64,000 nt of DNA, taken from positions 6,919,001 to 6,983,000 of the forward strand of contig JAXDDX010000004.1 in the NCBI GenBank assembly GCA_034670405.1, read 5' to 3'. The stretch is from Hoplostethus atlanticus. Taxonomy: Eukaryota; Chordata; Actinopteri; Trachichthyiformes; Trachichthyidae. Below the pieces are notes generated by a model. It made no database searches. It worked only from the letters and a program-made list of their open reading frames with translations, and had not been told where the DNA came from. Below are positions 1 through 12,539 of the stretch, one piece after another (positions within the stretch are counted from its first letter, which is position 1; the number at the start of each line of letters is the position of its first letter). Both the position numbers and the translations under genes were made by a program.

Positions 1-1
1 A

Positions 2-91
2 GAGAGGTTGAAGAGGGAGGAAGAGCTAGAAAGACTCTTGGAAATACAAAAACAAGATAGAAGAAACTGTGAAGTAAAGCAGAAATTTTAA
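2..91 (+). CDS. Possible partial coding exon at left edge (charged, coiled-coil-like)
   Basis: The frame starting at base 2 is open from the window edge to a TAA at 89-91 and encodes 29 residues rich in Glu, Lys, Arg and Leu, with leucines spaced as in a coiled coil (ERLKREEELERLLEIQKQDR). Two readings are possible. It may be the last coding stretch of a gene entering from the left, with AATAAA at 531-536 as its poly(A) signal. Or it may be an internal exon ending in phase 0 at 73, because GTAAAG at 74 is a fair splice donor. The sequence is purine-rich, so a chance open frame in low-complexity DNA is a real alternative. I do not recognise the family. Confidence 0.25.
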   Translation, partial: ERLKREEELERLLEIQKQDRRNCEVKQKF

Positions 92-3000
92 AAAACAGTA
101 CGAAAGAAAGAGAAAGAGAAAGGAAGCCAGTACCCAGATGAAATAGAGCTCTGACCTTTTCAGTTTGCCTCAGCCTGTTAGCTCAGGGTGACAAATGGGG
201 ACGTGAGGAAGTGAAACGGCACAGTAATGACACTCTGGAAAGCAGCGTCCTCATGGATTGACTAAGTACAATTTTGGATGAAAACTAAACTTGGATGAGA
301 TCTAAAAACTGTAGGTTCTGTTTTTTATAATGCTATAATTACCAATTAATCTTAATTTGCTGAAGTGTTATCTCCCTACATGAGCGCAACACTGGTAATG
401 ATAATATACAGTATCATCAAATATAGGAGGAGAAAAAATACTAATGACTTAACCCCTGATTCTCTAGCTCTGTGTACTTGATTGAATGTCTTGGATTGTC
501 TTATATAGATATACAGTTTCCTGTATCTGAAATAAAGAAAAATACCCCATTTTACCAGGGTAACGTCGTAGTAATTATTGGGTTGTGTTGGGTAAACATG
601 AGCTAATATATAAATGATTGTGTTTGTTTTCTGGTATTAACAGGAGAGGTATTTGTATAGCACTGTATGTTAAAAAAATATTTTCCTTTGTTCTCCTTTT
701 CTTTAAAGTCTCAATACCTTGCTTTCAATTGCTTTTATATTGGGACCTAAAGGACCTAAAGTTGTCTATGAAGACACATGCATTGACACGTAGCGCTCCT
801 CATGCCACCTAACAATCTACCATGGGCTAAATCTATCTTTCTTTTGCTCTCTCTTATAGACGTAATGCACTGTGTTTTTTTTTAAAAGGAATAATCGATA
901 ATTGTAATTTTGGCCAATTTTGACAGCGCTGCCGCTTAAACAGAGGACGTCAGTTGAGTAGGCGGTCCTTCAATGTGACCCAGCACGCAAGAGGATGTGG
1001 TCATATCAGTTCTAGACCACCTCCGAATGTGGTCTGAGTGATGCGATATTAAATGCGATTTGGGTGTGTTTACACTAGTACTTAGAGGTGTGAACTTGAT
1101 ATCGGATATCCCAATTCGGATCTTAATGCATAGTCTAAACAGGGCCTCTCTCTCTCTCGCTCTCAGTCTGTCTGTCTCTCTCTTGGTCTATCCCACCCCC
1201 CCCCCTCTCTTCCCTACTGATAGTGAGATCAGAGAGAATAAGGTTGGGAAGCATATGCTGATTTATTCGTCTACCCCTGCTGTTCCGCTGCACGCTGAGC
1301 CAACACAGCACATTACCAGGGAATTACAATCACTAATTCACCTTCATAAAACTCAAAAAGTCCTCTCTTCCACTCTCTGAATTCATTCCAAGATATGTGG
1401 CACTGGGTGTGTGAACTGTTTAGTGAGGTCCCTGTCAATCTGTATTCCTACATATTTGATGTAATCATGGTCCCGTCCATTGTTTTTATTTGAACCATGT
1501 GATGCTGAAAATTCAATAACTAACAGGTAGCCAGTGTAGAGAGGCTAAAATAGGGGTAATAAGATCCCTTGATGTGTGTTTAGTCTTTGCCAATCGCCAA
1601 TCAAGGCTCTTTGGAGAAAGGTGCTAAATACCCACACAATACCCACTAAATACCCACGCATTTCACACACAAAATAAGGCAGTGTTATCTGATTAGTGTT
1701 CAGAAATGGTTCTACTGTGGAACTCCAAGTCAACTAAGTTGCACAGAACTGAAGTTGGATTCCAGTGCCACCACCAGTAAAGCCAGCCTTACACTAAGGC
1801 CTTTTAGTACGCATGTGGAGAAAGTTTTCAAGTTTTCTTTGAGAAAACAACTTGAAAGCAAACACAGAGAAGCATCTTGATAGTTTGAGATGAACTGTGT
1901 GCTTGACGTGGTGCATGTGATCAGACTCACTGCTGTTCATCTTCCCTTCTGTTTCTGTACTATAGACTATAGCACTGTTTGGATGTGATGAATTCTTCTC
2001 ATTGATTCTCGTTGGCCAAGTCACCATTCGAAAGCATCCTCAGCTGGACGTAATCTTTGATGCAGAAGAAACATTATTATCAATAGAGGCTAAACATCTT
2101 TGATAAATGATGACAGATGAGAACCAGTCCAGAGCAGTCCCATAGACAACAAGCCCATTTCACAATCCATCAATCAAATAGCATTTTCAACTGGATCAAA
2201 GGTTTCGGGCAAGCAGTACCAACACATCAATCTGCATTCATCAGGATATCATTAGTAACCCAGAGGGTGTTTTGGTATTATGAGGTGTTTTTTAAATTTT
2301 TTAATTTTTTAAAGTAAAAATTTAAAGTATTTGTCTTTTTCCCCGTTATTAAATTGAATTGAAGGCAACTGCCCAGGCTGCCAAATTGAACTATAAACCC
2401 ATGGACAAACATTATTAAGAGCTGACTTGTTCTTAACCCAGCCCTGAACCAAAACAAAGTGGGAAGCACTTTACAGTCATTGAAGACATTGGACAGGATA
2501 GTATAGCTGAATCACTGTCTAGGTGAGGGTCAATGTTCTGCTGTAACATAGTCTGTCTTGTCTTCATGACGTTCATCACAGAATTCCAGTCGACAGCTTA
2601 AAATGTACATATTACACCTGTCTTCAATAATCTCTTGGAGTGATCCATCTTTTCCTAAACCTGGATATGAGACTCGCTCAAGGGTGGCCCTCCTTGAACT
2701 TCCAAAACCAAGTCACATACAACCTTGGGAATGCAGTCAAACATCCATGTATTTGCACGCACAGTTGCATGTGACAGGGTCCCTGCATGTAGGTGCTGTA
2801 GCAAAATCTGTGACAGCTGTACAAAACCAGTATTCCAATCCTTTTTCATTACAAATAAAATACCCTGTGATCTGAACTATACTATAGTGTGCTATGGTTT
2901 GAATTTCTTTGCTTATACATGCACAGGAAATTATTTTAATTGCAAATTACTTTTTACAGGACAAATTGGAGACATGTTCTAAGCATCTTCTGTCCTCTAA

Positions 3001-4780
3001 ACACCGAATTATGCATTTTTGGCGCTGCCTTAAATGAAAACAAACAACCTATACATTTGTGGGGACAAGAACAGTGGATTATGTATTATAATCTATGGCA
3101 AATATGCATTTTTGAAAATATTTCGTATTCTATCAGGTTCAGACTATGAATCATTCATGAAGTTCCATGTACCCGATCAGATTAAATTAATCTGTAAACT
3201 AAAAGGAGGACGCACTGCTAATTCCTAACTAAGTGTTGGATCCACAGGCTTGTGAATTCCCTGCAAACAAAAGAGAAAAACTGCTGTTTTTAAATTGGAT
3301 TGATTTTGAGGTTATTACCAGAGGTGTTCAGCAATCGTACAGTCACTCCAGTATTCCTCAATGGCCATTCAGCTAGCGCTCCTTTGTCATTTTGCTGCTC
3401 TGAGGTGGACATTTTGTACTGTAAAGCAGTAGTGTAATACATTTAAGCACATAAAGAACAATGCAAACTCTTGTAGTATAAACACACACACACACACACA
3501 CACACACACTTTTCATCCACCCATCTAATCCAATTAAACCACCAAGGCAAAATAGCTGGGCTGATGATGAGGAAGGGTGTTCCAGGCCACCATTGGCAAC
3601 AAGAATCTCTTATTTACCCTTGATGAGATTTATTGGGAAAATGGAAAAAACGCTGAACATCACAGAAACACTTTCACAATTAGTAGATAAAATCTTTTGA
3701 CATTTCCCCCAAATTGGCCTTGCAGTTCTGCCTCTGAGCTAAACTGGCCATGACAGGAGGCTATGTGCTGCAGGCTGGGGTAGAGAGGCACGTGTTTGTG
3801 TGTGTCTGTGTGTGCATACAGTAAGTGTGCATGTGCATATGTGTGTAGGTACATTCTACGATTTCAGTGTCAAGTATTTGAAAGATCACTGTGTAGTCAG
3901 CCTGAGCATTACGATTGATTTACCCCATAGGCCTTCTCTAATCCTCCTCAACACACACACACACACACTCACACACTGATGCTTCTCGGCTGCTCTTGAA
4001 CAGCTTGCAGTGAATATTCAACCAACTGCTGAGCAATTACAACGCCAGCGGTGTGTCGTATGGTGTAGCATTGTGCAGATCCCACTAATGTTGGCACATC
4101 AGACAACCCTTATTAATATATGCTCACCTTGCAGAGAAGAGGAAAGAGAGAAAGTGAAAATTAATTAACAGTTTTAATTTTATCAACACGAGCTTGCGCT
4201 TGTTTCACAGTTGGGGGTGGTGGTGGGGGAATCTGTTAGCGAAATTACAGGAGGGGGAACCTGTTTAATTTGGCTAATCTCAATTTGCTGACACCAACGT
4301 TTGCTCGTGCAGGCTGTTATGTTCTACTACAGCTAGGGTGGAAATACAGGGATGAAAGAAAAGAGGATGTCATTAACAAGAAGTGTTTGCCATCTATCTC
4401 AATAATCTCATCCCCTATATACCACCTGTTTTACTTACAGAGAGACAATATTGTTGCATCTGCCAATCAAAATGTTTTAGCTGTGTCTATTTCACATTAT
4501 ATGTGGATATATGTGGAAGGATGAGAAGAACTTCCAGCTAAGTGGTGAACTGAAGTGCACTGAACTATGAACAGTACAGTATGTCTGTAAGATCAAAGAG
4601 AATGATGTATGTAAGGAAAAACACACTTGCCCATCAGAAACTGTAATGTACAAGCTTGCTCACCATATGGGCAATCATTCGGGGAAATCTCTCCCTCCAG
4701 CTCCTTGACGCACAAGGAAACAATTGAGCTGGTAATGAGAAAAACTGGGACTGTATGTCAAAATAAAATGTTGTTTCTGT
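92..4780. other. Non-coding stretch, no convincing gene
   Basis: The open frames here are short, lack splice context and look like chance. The stretch contains pyrimidine-rich runs near 1145-1210, CA/TG repeats at about 3481-3509 and 3780-3845 and an AC tract near 3949-3977. A mildly GC-richer patch at 2640-2850 is open on both strands but resembles no family I know. AATAAA at 531-536 could serve a gene entering from the left. Confidence 0.5.
3481..3509. repeat. (CA)n microsatellite
   Basis: Uninterrupted AC dinucleotides, about 14 units. Confidence 0.95.
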
Positions 4781-4784
4781 CATG

Positions 4785-5085
4785 AGTAGTGCCCAGGTTA
4801 GAAGATGGCTGAACTGAGGCTCATCATGGATGATTCTGTGCGCCTGTGGTATTCCTATTTAAACCCCTCTCTGCTCTCATTTCAGTGCTTGGTCTTGGTG
4901 TAGTTTTCCCACCTCATGTCTGATAGTTCTTTGCTTGTGAGTTTTTGCCCAACCTTTGTCTGGTTGTTTTCAATGAGCATTGGATTTTTGAGTTCTCTTC
5001 AGTAAAGTCCTTTTCCTTCAACTGCCTGCCTCTGTGTGCTTCTGCTTTTGGGCCCTACCCTTTGGTCCTCATTACAGTTTTATTA
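4785..5085 (+). repeat. Candidate fish interspersed repeat (unclassified)
   Basis: A low-A, T/C-rich block reads through phrases such as 'agtaaagtccttttccttc' and 'ctgcctgcctctgtgtgctt' and then a 'gggcc' segment. This resembles the 3' part of unclassified fish repeats whose last bases carry an AGTAAAG or AATAAAG signal followed by a CTGCCT-rich end. No terminal repeats or target-site duplication could be fixed, so the boundaries are approximate. The class assignment is inference from resemblance. Confidence 0.35.
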
Positions 5086-5220
5086 CCTCTCTAAGTAGCA
5101 AAGAGGGAGCAATACATTTGTAAGGTTAAAATCATCCTGGAAATTAGCCTTTGATAGATGTTTGTGTTTTAGATAATGATATAAACCCAATAAAATCACT
5201 GCCTTTTTGTCCTTCCGCAG

Positions 5221-5302
5221 GTTCTATGTACTACTGACAGCAGCATGGTCTTGCTCCTTACTGATTATCAGTGTGATGTTTGCAGCTGCAGAAAAAGTGT
5301 AA
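5221..5302 (+). CDS. Candidate terminal exon encoding a hydrophobic C-terminus
   Basis: A T/C-rich tract ending in 'ccttccgcag' gives a good splice acceptor at 5220/5221. If the exon is entered in phase 1, it encodes FYVLLTAAWSCSLLIISVMF then AAAEKV and a TAA stop at 5300-5302. That is about 20 apolar residues, as in a last transmembrane helix with a short tail. AATAAA follows at 5344-5349, the right distance for a short last exon. Entered in phase 0, the exon is also open (to a stop near 5310) but gives a cysteine-rich peptide with no helix. No upstream partner exon was recognised in the window, so the gene would start left of base 1 or have exons I missed. Family not recognised; a chance acceptor plus open frame is possible. 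Confidence 0.35.
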
Positions 5303-5343
5303 GTTGTTGAGCTGTACAGTAGATGAGTTCTGTTCCACTGCTG

Positions 5344-5349
5344 AATAAA
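5344..5349 (+). terminator. Candidate poly(A) signal AATAAA
   Basis: AATAAA lies 42 bases after the TAA of the candidate terminal exon at 5221-5302. It supports, but does not prove, a real 3' end here. Confidence 0.35.
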
Positions 5350-6465
5350 ACTCTCCTGCATTCTCCCCAACCTGTCAGAACATGATGGCACCCCTTGTAC
5401 AGCAAATACTGACTTTCAGTGTAACTCACTATTATAGCCTATAGCCTCCTTTTATAAAAGTGGAACACATCGTATCTCTTAACTTTACAAACTGCACCAG
5501 AGAGGAAATCTGACCGTTGTTTACTGATAATTAAGAGACACGAATGACAGTGTAAATTCAGGATCTGGGACATTTGGCATTAAGCTTATTTCAGAAGGCA
5601 CACCAAGTATGGCTAATATATCATTGTGGATATCACCAGACACAGGTCCTCAAAATTCCAACTGACCAACCACCCGTACTGGAAATGATGAAAATATGGT
5701 CCAAATAGGGACAATTTCAAAGATCATTTGTATGTTTGGAGAGCATTAAAACACCTGCAGCAGACAGTTTGCTGAGAGGCAGTGGGAGGAGTTGCTCTAA
5801 ATGTCCAATAACCACAGCTCAGCTCACTCACATAATGAACAGCTGCTGACAAAGGCTGGCACACACACACACACACATACACACACACCAGGATCCAGGC
5901 TTCCATCACCATTACAGAAACTGGTCATCCAGGAGACTGAACCTGAACAACTCAGAGATGCCAACTACATTCAAAGTAGTAATACAGTAATTATTGTAGT
6001 AACGGCATAATGTTAGTGCATCCTGTTCTCAGTAAGATACAGAGCAAACCACTATGCCATAGTAAAGTTGATTACCTCTGAACCAATAAATAAATATCCT
6101 GGTTATCCTAGTTACAATAGGATATAGATAAGAACAGAGCAAATAGAGAGGATTGAAGATAATACAACAAATAGTTACAGTCTTTTGTTGTAACTTACAT
6201 CAAAGACCATATTGAGGGTAATACAACACAAATAAATAAATCATGAAAGAATGCAGATGTTTGCAGTTTACCAGTCCAAAATCTACAACATATATGCAAA
6301 ATGTGTAAAATGTGTACATTCTTAGATCTACAGAGTGTACATTGCTAGCTGTTCACATGATCACGTATACTGATGGAAGAGAAATATGTAAGAAGAACAT
6401 ATGTTATGAAATGTGTGGTAGCAAATTGACAGTCCGGCTCAGACAGCTCGATCCCCACATAGTGT

Positions 6466-6520
6466 CAACTATCACCTTTGTAAGTCGCTTTGGATAAAAG
6501 CGCGAAATGACTGTAATGTA
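6466..6520 (+). repeat. Fish SINE/LINE-type 3' tail
   Basis: The block 'gtaagtcgctttggataaaa' followed by a degraded 'gcg..aaatgactgtaatgta' is the conserved tail of a very common teleost retroposon family. That tail normally reads to a 'gtctgctaaatgac' core and ATGTA repeats. The internal deletion of the GTCTGCT part marks an old copy. The 5' boundary could not be fixed. Confidence 0.6.
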
Positions 6521-6884
6521 ACAGAAATGTGCACCAGCTCATATTCAGAGATACATGCAGAACAACTTCCTGTTCCTGGTGATATTACTCCTTATGGAAG
6601 TTTAATAGAATTTTGTTTTACTCCGCTCAGGGCAATTGAAAAGGTTATTTTTCCTTTTGTACTGTGCAAGATAATGCAATGTTCAAGTTGGGATGTTTTG
6701 ATCAAGAGGATTATAACAACAGCTTCATATTGGCTCTGAGACATATTTGTGTTAACAACTGCAGCATAGGCACAATCGAGGATCCCTGTGGGTCACTGGC
6801 TCAAAATCCCTCACAACAAGCCTGCAACACATTCCAACACCATGGACCTTAACAGGAACTCCCAGCCGCGCTAACGTCTAATCC

Positions 6885-6985
6885 CTAGCCTAGCCAGCAT
6901 GTGAGGGTTGGTCTGCTTGGTGGGATTTGAACTGACAGCCCTTGGGTGCCGAGCCAACTTCCTGGAGCTTTTGGTTGCAGCTGGC
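6885..6985 (-). repeat. Possible tRNA-derived SINE head
   Basis: On the minus strand there is a tRNA-like sequence with a B-box-type 'agttcaaatcccacc' preceded by 'gttggctcggcacccaaggg', which could be the D-arm/anticodon part. It does not form a full tRNA cloverleaf and is embedded in non-coding sequence, so a SINE remnant is more likely than a tRNA gene. Confidence 0.35.
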
Positions 6986-7094
6986 AGAGGGAGTAGTGAG
7001 GTGATCATGATTCCTTCAGTTCCACTACAGAACACAACTATAAGGCAGCATGGAGAGGAGACACACTTTACTCTGCTTAAGTGGTATATATACA

Positions 7095-7099
<5 letters not shown>

Positions 7100-7124
<25 letters not shown>
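7100..7124. repeat. (TG)n microsatellite
   Basis: Uninterrupted TG dinucleotides, about 12 units. Confidence 0.95.
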
Positions 7125-7125
<1 letters not shown>

Positions 7126-9680
7126 ACTGAGACTGAGTGGACACACTGACTCAACTGCATCAGACGGCTGAGTCAAGTGGAAGCAACATTACCCTGGGGT
7201 GAACTGAAGGGGACAGAAAAAAAATCCCGCTGGGATTGGAGCCACGTATAAATTGGATAGGAAATCAAGGAAATCAATCAGGTGTGTGTTTTTTTTAATT
7301 TATTTATTTATCCTGGACAGCCAAAATGAAGCATCAGTACTCATCAAAAGGCACAGGACATGAAGGAAAGCCATTCCCATCAGCTGAGCTTCAAATCAAA
7401 ATCAATTACACAAAACGATGTAGCTCTCGACCTTACAATAAAAAATACATTCATTCATTACCATAGAGGGTCTGAGTTATTAACCCATAGTTCTGAAAGT
7501 TTCTAATCAATTTGGCAAAACAAAAACAAAAAATCATTAGTGACTTAGTGGAAACAGGTCTCAGTACTTTGGTTGCAGGAAGTCAGAAACTCAAATTCTG
7601 TGAGTTGATGTTTTTTCGGTTACTGACCAGTCTTAGAGCATGTAGGATCACGCAGGTATGTTTTTATTATTTGAACAAACTGCTCAGTGATCGGCAATCC
7701 TCCAATGAGATGTTGAGTAGATATTGGTGCAGTCACAGCAGGTCTATTCAAAAATTGTTTTTGTAACCAAAATGGACTGATGAGATGTAATCTTTAAAAT
7801 AGCTAAGGAGAGAGAGAGAGAGCAGATGCACCGCAGTAAGACAGTAAGACAGTAAGACATTTTGACAGTAATTTCTCTTTAGATGTAAAATGCATTAATT
7901 TCTACCACCTACATTCCATCTGTTCACTTTTCAAACTGAACATTCAAAACAGCTTAATTAGTCACAAATACTCAAACCACTGCATACTTGTACATATGCA
8001 GTACAACTATGCATATGCAATATTTTCATAGAAAGCTAAACTTGTATGGTCCCCATTTGCAAGATAGTACCACAAATGATCTGTTTTGATTAAATCTCCC
8101 ACTTTAAGGCTCCTCTAATTGATGTCAATTACAAAAAAGTAATGAAGTAAATGGGGTCCCTCTTGGACTCATGTAAAAATCTTGAATGTTGTATTTTGTC
8201 CCACATGAGGCTTCTATTTAATATTTCATGCCTGAGAAATCCTAGGATAGTAAGGAATAAGGAAATAGCAGCTTTATTCATTAAGTTTAATTTATGTCTA
8301 CTGTTGTCGATGTAGTGAGAAAGTACAAATATGACTGAAATGAAAAAGCAAATTAAAAGTTAATTATTGTATTGGTTGATATAGACTTGTGAATCTCTTT
8401 GTCTTATATACCATAAAGTTCAAACTTTGCTTTTTCAATAATTAGCCAGCTGTGGAGGTTTTTTGAGTCTCTCAAGCTTATCTGTATGTAAAAAAGTGTT
8501 GTCTAAAGCGATGCTCTGTTTCAATATTTCATGTCCAAGCAGGCCTGTGTCAAGGGGTTTCATTAACATCACACCAGCCTTAAGGCTATGGGTGAAGAAA
8601 ATGAGAAAGTCCACCGTATGAAGAGGTGAGAAAGTGTGAGACGACTCAGCAGAGCAGCCCAGTTCATGCTACAATTCATTGCGTTGTAATTATCTCAAGT
8701 TGTGAAATCGTGACCAGGCCTGGATCTACTATACTTTAATATTTTCACTAATGCTTTTGTGCTCAGCAAAATGGAAGATTCTGACCAAGTAATCACAGGG
8801 GTACAGATGTTTTGAGACTTTAACTTAATTAATTTAACCCCACTGTATGCATACATCTGCTACATGCTCTACAATATGTCTTTGCATAAAGGAATACCTA
8901 CAGCCGAAGAGAATGAGAAGGCAGATAGACCTATTTAACAATAAATGCCCCCAAAAGAAATATTTCATTTTGGGAAATTTTACTTTTATTTACTCCAGTT
9001 TTTTTTTATTCCTCCTCAGTGCTGATATGCACTCCAAGGTTCAGAGAGCATTCATTTTACATGGCAGGTATTGGTAAATCAGGCTGTGTTTTACGTTTGT
9101 GCCATTTTTAGCAGATCCATGCCCCAGTTTTCAAAATGCTAGCCCTTGTTATGTTGTAATGTTCTAATATGGCCCATTGGAAAACATTTAATTTACAGGC
9201 TGCTCATCACATTACATGACAGTACAGTCCAATACAATACCATACAATGCAATACGATACAATACAATACAAACTACGTTTAAACAAATATCTCAGAGTA
9301 TCAACCCACTAAATAAATCAATCAAAATAAATCATTATATTATCATTGAATGATATAATATTGTGGGTTGTTTTCAGTATTTATGTGTGTGTTTATTAGG
9401 AAGAAAGTGATGCGCATGTGCAGGCATGAGTGTATTGTCTGTGTGCATGTGTGTGTGCATGTCAGATACGCCCCCATATCACTGAGGAGTAAATCTGCTT
9501 TAGACACTTTCTACTCCCCTTTTCAGTACCTGACAGCAGTGTCAGAGCTGTATGTCTGTCTGTCTGTTGGTATATTGGTGTGATAAGTGGGGGTGGGGTC
9601 GGGGGCATATGATTAAAGGGGGATAGGTGGATATATTGTCGTTGTCAGGTACTATCCAGGAATTTAGTACTATTGGTACT

Positions 9681-10305
9681 GGACCTTTCCGACCGGGGGA
9701 ACTAGCTCCAAAAAGGTTCCTCTTGGATAGTTCCTGGACACAAAATTAGCGAGGTAGTACTTTTTGGGGGACCAGGAACCATTAGGGCGGAGTTGCAGTA
9801 CTGAGCAACGCTAAGTGGTCAATACAAGCTATGGAAAAATCATCATTTCACCATTAGCCATTTTTAAATACCGGCTTAAATACCGACTTGTTCAATCTCA
9901 ATCTCTGCTTTAACTTCGGCGCGTCTTGTTTCCAAAAACGATTCTCATATCATGTTCATACCAAAGCAGCAAATTGTAGAATTTTAAGTTTTACTTTTGT
10001 TTTCCCAATGGGGTATGTGCCTTACAAGCAACAGCTGAGTGAACGCCGGCGAGATTAGTCTCTGAGGTGCAACTTAACGAGATGCGCACCTCAGGCGCAG
10101 CGTTATAGAACGATTTAGATAAATTTCTATACATTTCTATTTTATTTATTTATTTTGTGGTGGATCAACACCATAGATGCTTGCACCTCCATGTTTGCAG
10201 TGTTGAAATTGGCGCAGTTGTTGAGGGGGTCGTTGTTCCTGCTGAGAAGGTTCCCGCTCAAAAAAGTACCCAAAAGGTTCTAGTTCCTGCGGTCGGAAAA
10301 TGCCT
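9681..10305. mobile_element. Non-autonomous DNA transposon (MITE-like) with ~25-30 bp terminal inverted repeats
   Basis: The left end (ggacctttccgaccg then ggggaactag) and the reverse complement of the right end (ggcattttccgaccg then caggaactag) match over about 25 bases with a few differences. They enclose 625 bp with no transposase frame. The interior near both ends repeats GGTTCC/GGAACC motifs. The style recalls fish PIF/Harbinger-type MITEs, but the flanking triplets ACT and TTA do not match, so no 3 bp target-site duplication supports that class. The superfamily is inference; the inverted termini are seen directly. Confidence 0.7.
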
Positions 10306-11810
10306 TATGAGGGAGAAAGGGGGGAGGCATCTCCAGTACAATGGAAGTCAAAGTAAGAGGTTGTAGTTGTGTATGTGTGTGTGCGTGTGTGTGTATGTGT
10401 CAGTCTTATTCCCATCTTTGTATGAGTCATGCAGTATTGTGTGGGATAGGAACAACTAATAATAATTAAAATCACTGCAGTTATGTAGATTTGAGAGAGA
10501 AGGGGGAGCTTCAGCAGATGATTCAGTTTATCTATTGAGGATTATTGGACAGCACATGGATCTCATGGTTGTATGGACCTCAAGGACAAGGAAATTGTGT
10601 TTGGAATTGGAACAGAAGTGTGTGTAGTTTAGACTGAGTTTTGCCACTAATGCACAAATTGATACAGATGATAAAATACTTTTTTTCCCCTTGTAATCAT
10701 TCTTCATTCCAAGTACTTCAAGTAATGCATCGAGTATAAAAATGTTTTACCTTTAAAGCTGCATTTAACAAACACAAACCTAGATGTTATGTAACCATAA
10801 ACACAGGCTTTTATAAACACAGCCATAAACACTCTAAAACCTCTGTAACTATAGAGTGCTGCAGGGATGATGTATTTTAGTAGGCCAACCCGGAAGTTAG
10901 CCAATGGGATTTTTCCATTGGATTTTGAATTATTGCAGAAAATAAGCTCTGTGGCAAACAAAAGTTTGTGATACTGAAGAATGCTAACAATGCTTGGCAA
11001 ACCATTTTGGAGAAACCTGAAGGATGAATGCTGAAACCTTTCTTCCATAATGCAAGTGCCAGCTAGTATCCATGTATCCAAGTATCCATATAATCCTTAT
11101 AAATCTCCAAGGGATCAAAGTTGAATAAAAATATAATGCTTTGTGTTGTGTTTTTAAGTCATTTTTAAGGTCATTAAACCTTTAGAACTCTGACCGTTAA
11201 TAAAACCTTTCATCCCATTCATTTAATTGCTTGTCTTAAAAAATATGTCTTTGCCTTCTGGGTGTGATAATTTCTTGTCATAGTGAATGGGTACAGTAAC
11301 ACCATTGTTTTGTGCTTTGAACAGAGGGAGGAGCTCTCAGTGTTTAATCTGTGTTTAAAGTGGAAAAGCAATAAAGATATCTGGTTCCTTCTTAGTAAAA
11401 GCCACAAGCCAAATGTGCTTCACACACCCATGAATGCACACATTCACATTATAAGTATCATAACCAGTTCCATAGTACCCCACCCCCATTGCATTGTCTA
11501 TAATTCTGTCAAATAAAGATATGCCAGGATTTATTGGAGTCTCATTGTTACCATGGTGCTAATGCAGCAGCTCAGAAGTCACCAAGAGGCAAATTCAGGT
11601 CTGTCAATTTGGAGGTGGCCGATATGATCTGACTGTGGCCATCTACTTTCAAGTGCCTACAATGGGGTGTTTTCAACAAAAGTGTTGTGTGGATGCATGG
11701 GTGGCTGTATGGGTGGTTGGGTGTGGGGCGGGTTGCTGGTGTGTGAATGGTTGGTTGCATCTAATAGACTACTATCAACTAATAGATCAGGATAAAGCAT
11801 TCAAGTTGCA
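10306..11810. other. Non-coding stretch
   Basis: AT-rich sequence with short TG-rich patches at about 10368-10402. A 125-residue minus-strand frame at 10704-11081 has no recognisable motif and no splice context and is treated as chance. Nothing else identified. Confidence 0.5.
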
Positions 11811-11814
11811 TAAT

Positions 11815-11900
11815 GTGACTCAGAATCAGTTTTATTGGCCAAGTAAATTTGCACATACAAGGAATTTGTCTAGCTGTTTTGCTCCTGTAGGTCACATTAA
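11815..11900 (-). mobile_element. LINE 3' end fragment (L2-like)
   Basis: Read on the minus strand this ends with a sequence of the form 'acttggccaataaaactgat' followed by TCTGAGTC. That is the conserved 3' terminus of a fish L2-type LINE, which carries an in-built AATAAA and a short TGATTC-type tail. Only the last ~85 bp are recognisable, a typical 5'-truncated copy. Confidence 0.65.
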
Positions 11901-12539
11901 ACATAAAACATCACAAATGTATTAATCTTATCAAAAATGTAAGAAAATTTAAATTCTGGAATAGGTCTCTTAATGAGGTAATATATAAATAAGTAATGTA
12001 CATGTAGTAGTAAATAAAAAACTAAAAATAGAAATTTAAGAGAAGAACAGGACTCTCATACAGTATGCAGTAAGCACACTGCTCTCTGCAGGAATATATA
12101 CAGGTCTTGGGAATATTGCAATGGGATCTAGCGTGGCAGGAATTTATTCACTTTGAAGAATCCAGAATTTGTGACAGCTCAAAATTATGCACAAAGCATT
12201 TCACAGTGAATTGCTTTACCAACTACACTGAGTATGCAGTGGGCAGTCACTGCATATGTCATTTTGTTTGTTATGGTCCAACCAGCCCACTTATCAACAG
12301 TCCCTCCCATGATGTCCCGCCCGAACATTATTTTTCCACTGGAAATACATTGAACTATGGGAGCAAGATAGCATCAAAATGCCATTTTCTTGTGACGTTA
12401 ATCAAATTAAAAGGTCAATTACTGTAAAAACTTAAGCCAATTGTCACACCTTAGCTGTGATTTTTCCACACAACTCCAATAAAACCCTTGTAGGCTACCT
12501 CTGGGTTTTTCATTGATTTGCTTAAATGGACATGAATCT

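Larger units (their letters stand above)
5370..9680. other. Non-coding stretch with scattered SINE pieces and microsatellites
   Basis: No open frame here has splice context or a recognisable family. It holds CA repeats at about 5860-5888, a TG run at 7100-7124, two SINE-like pieces (listed separately) and an imperfect AATAC-type tandem at about 9226-9272. The rest is AT-rich unique-looking sequence. Confidence 0.55.

Noticed and set aside
6885-6985. tRNA gene on the minus strand
   Set aside because: Has a B-box-like sequence but no complete cloverleaf; better explained as a SINE.
10704-11081. 125-residue minus-strand frame
   Set aside because: No family motif, no splice sites or poly(A) signal in place; composition like the AT-rich background.
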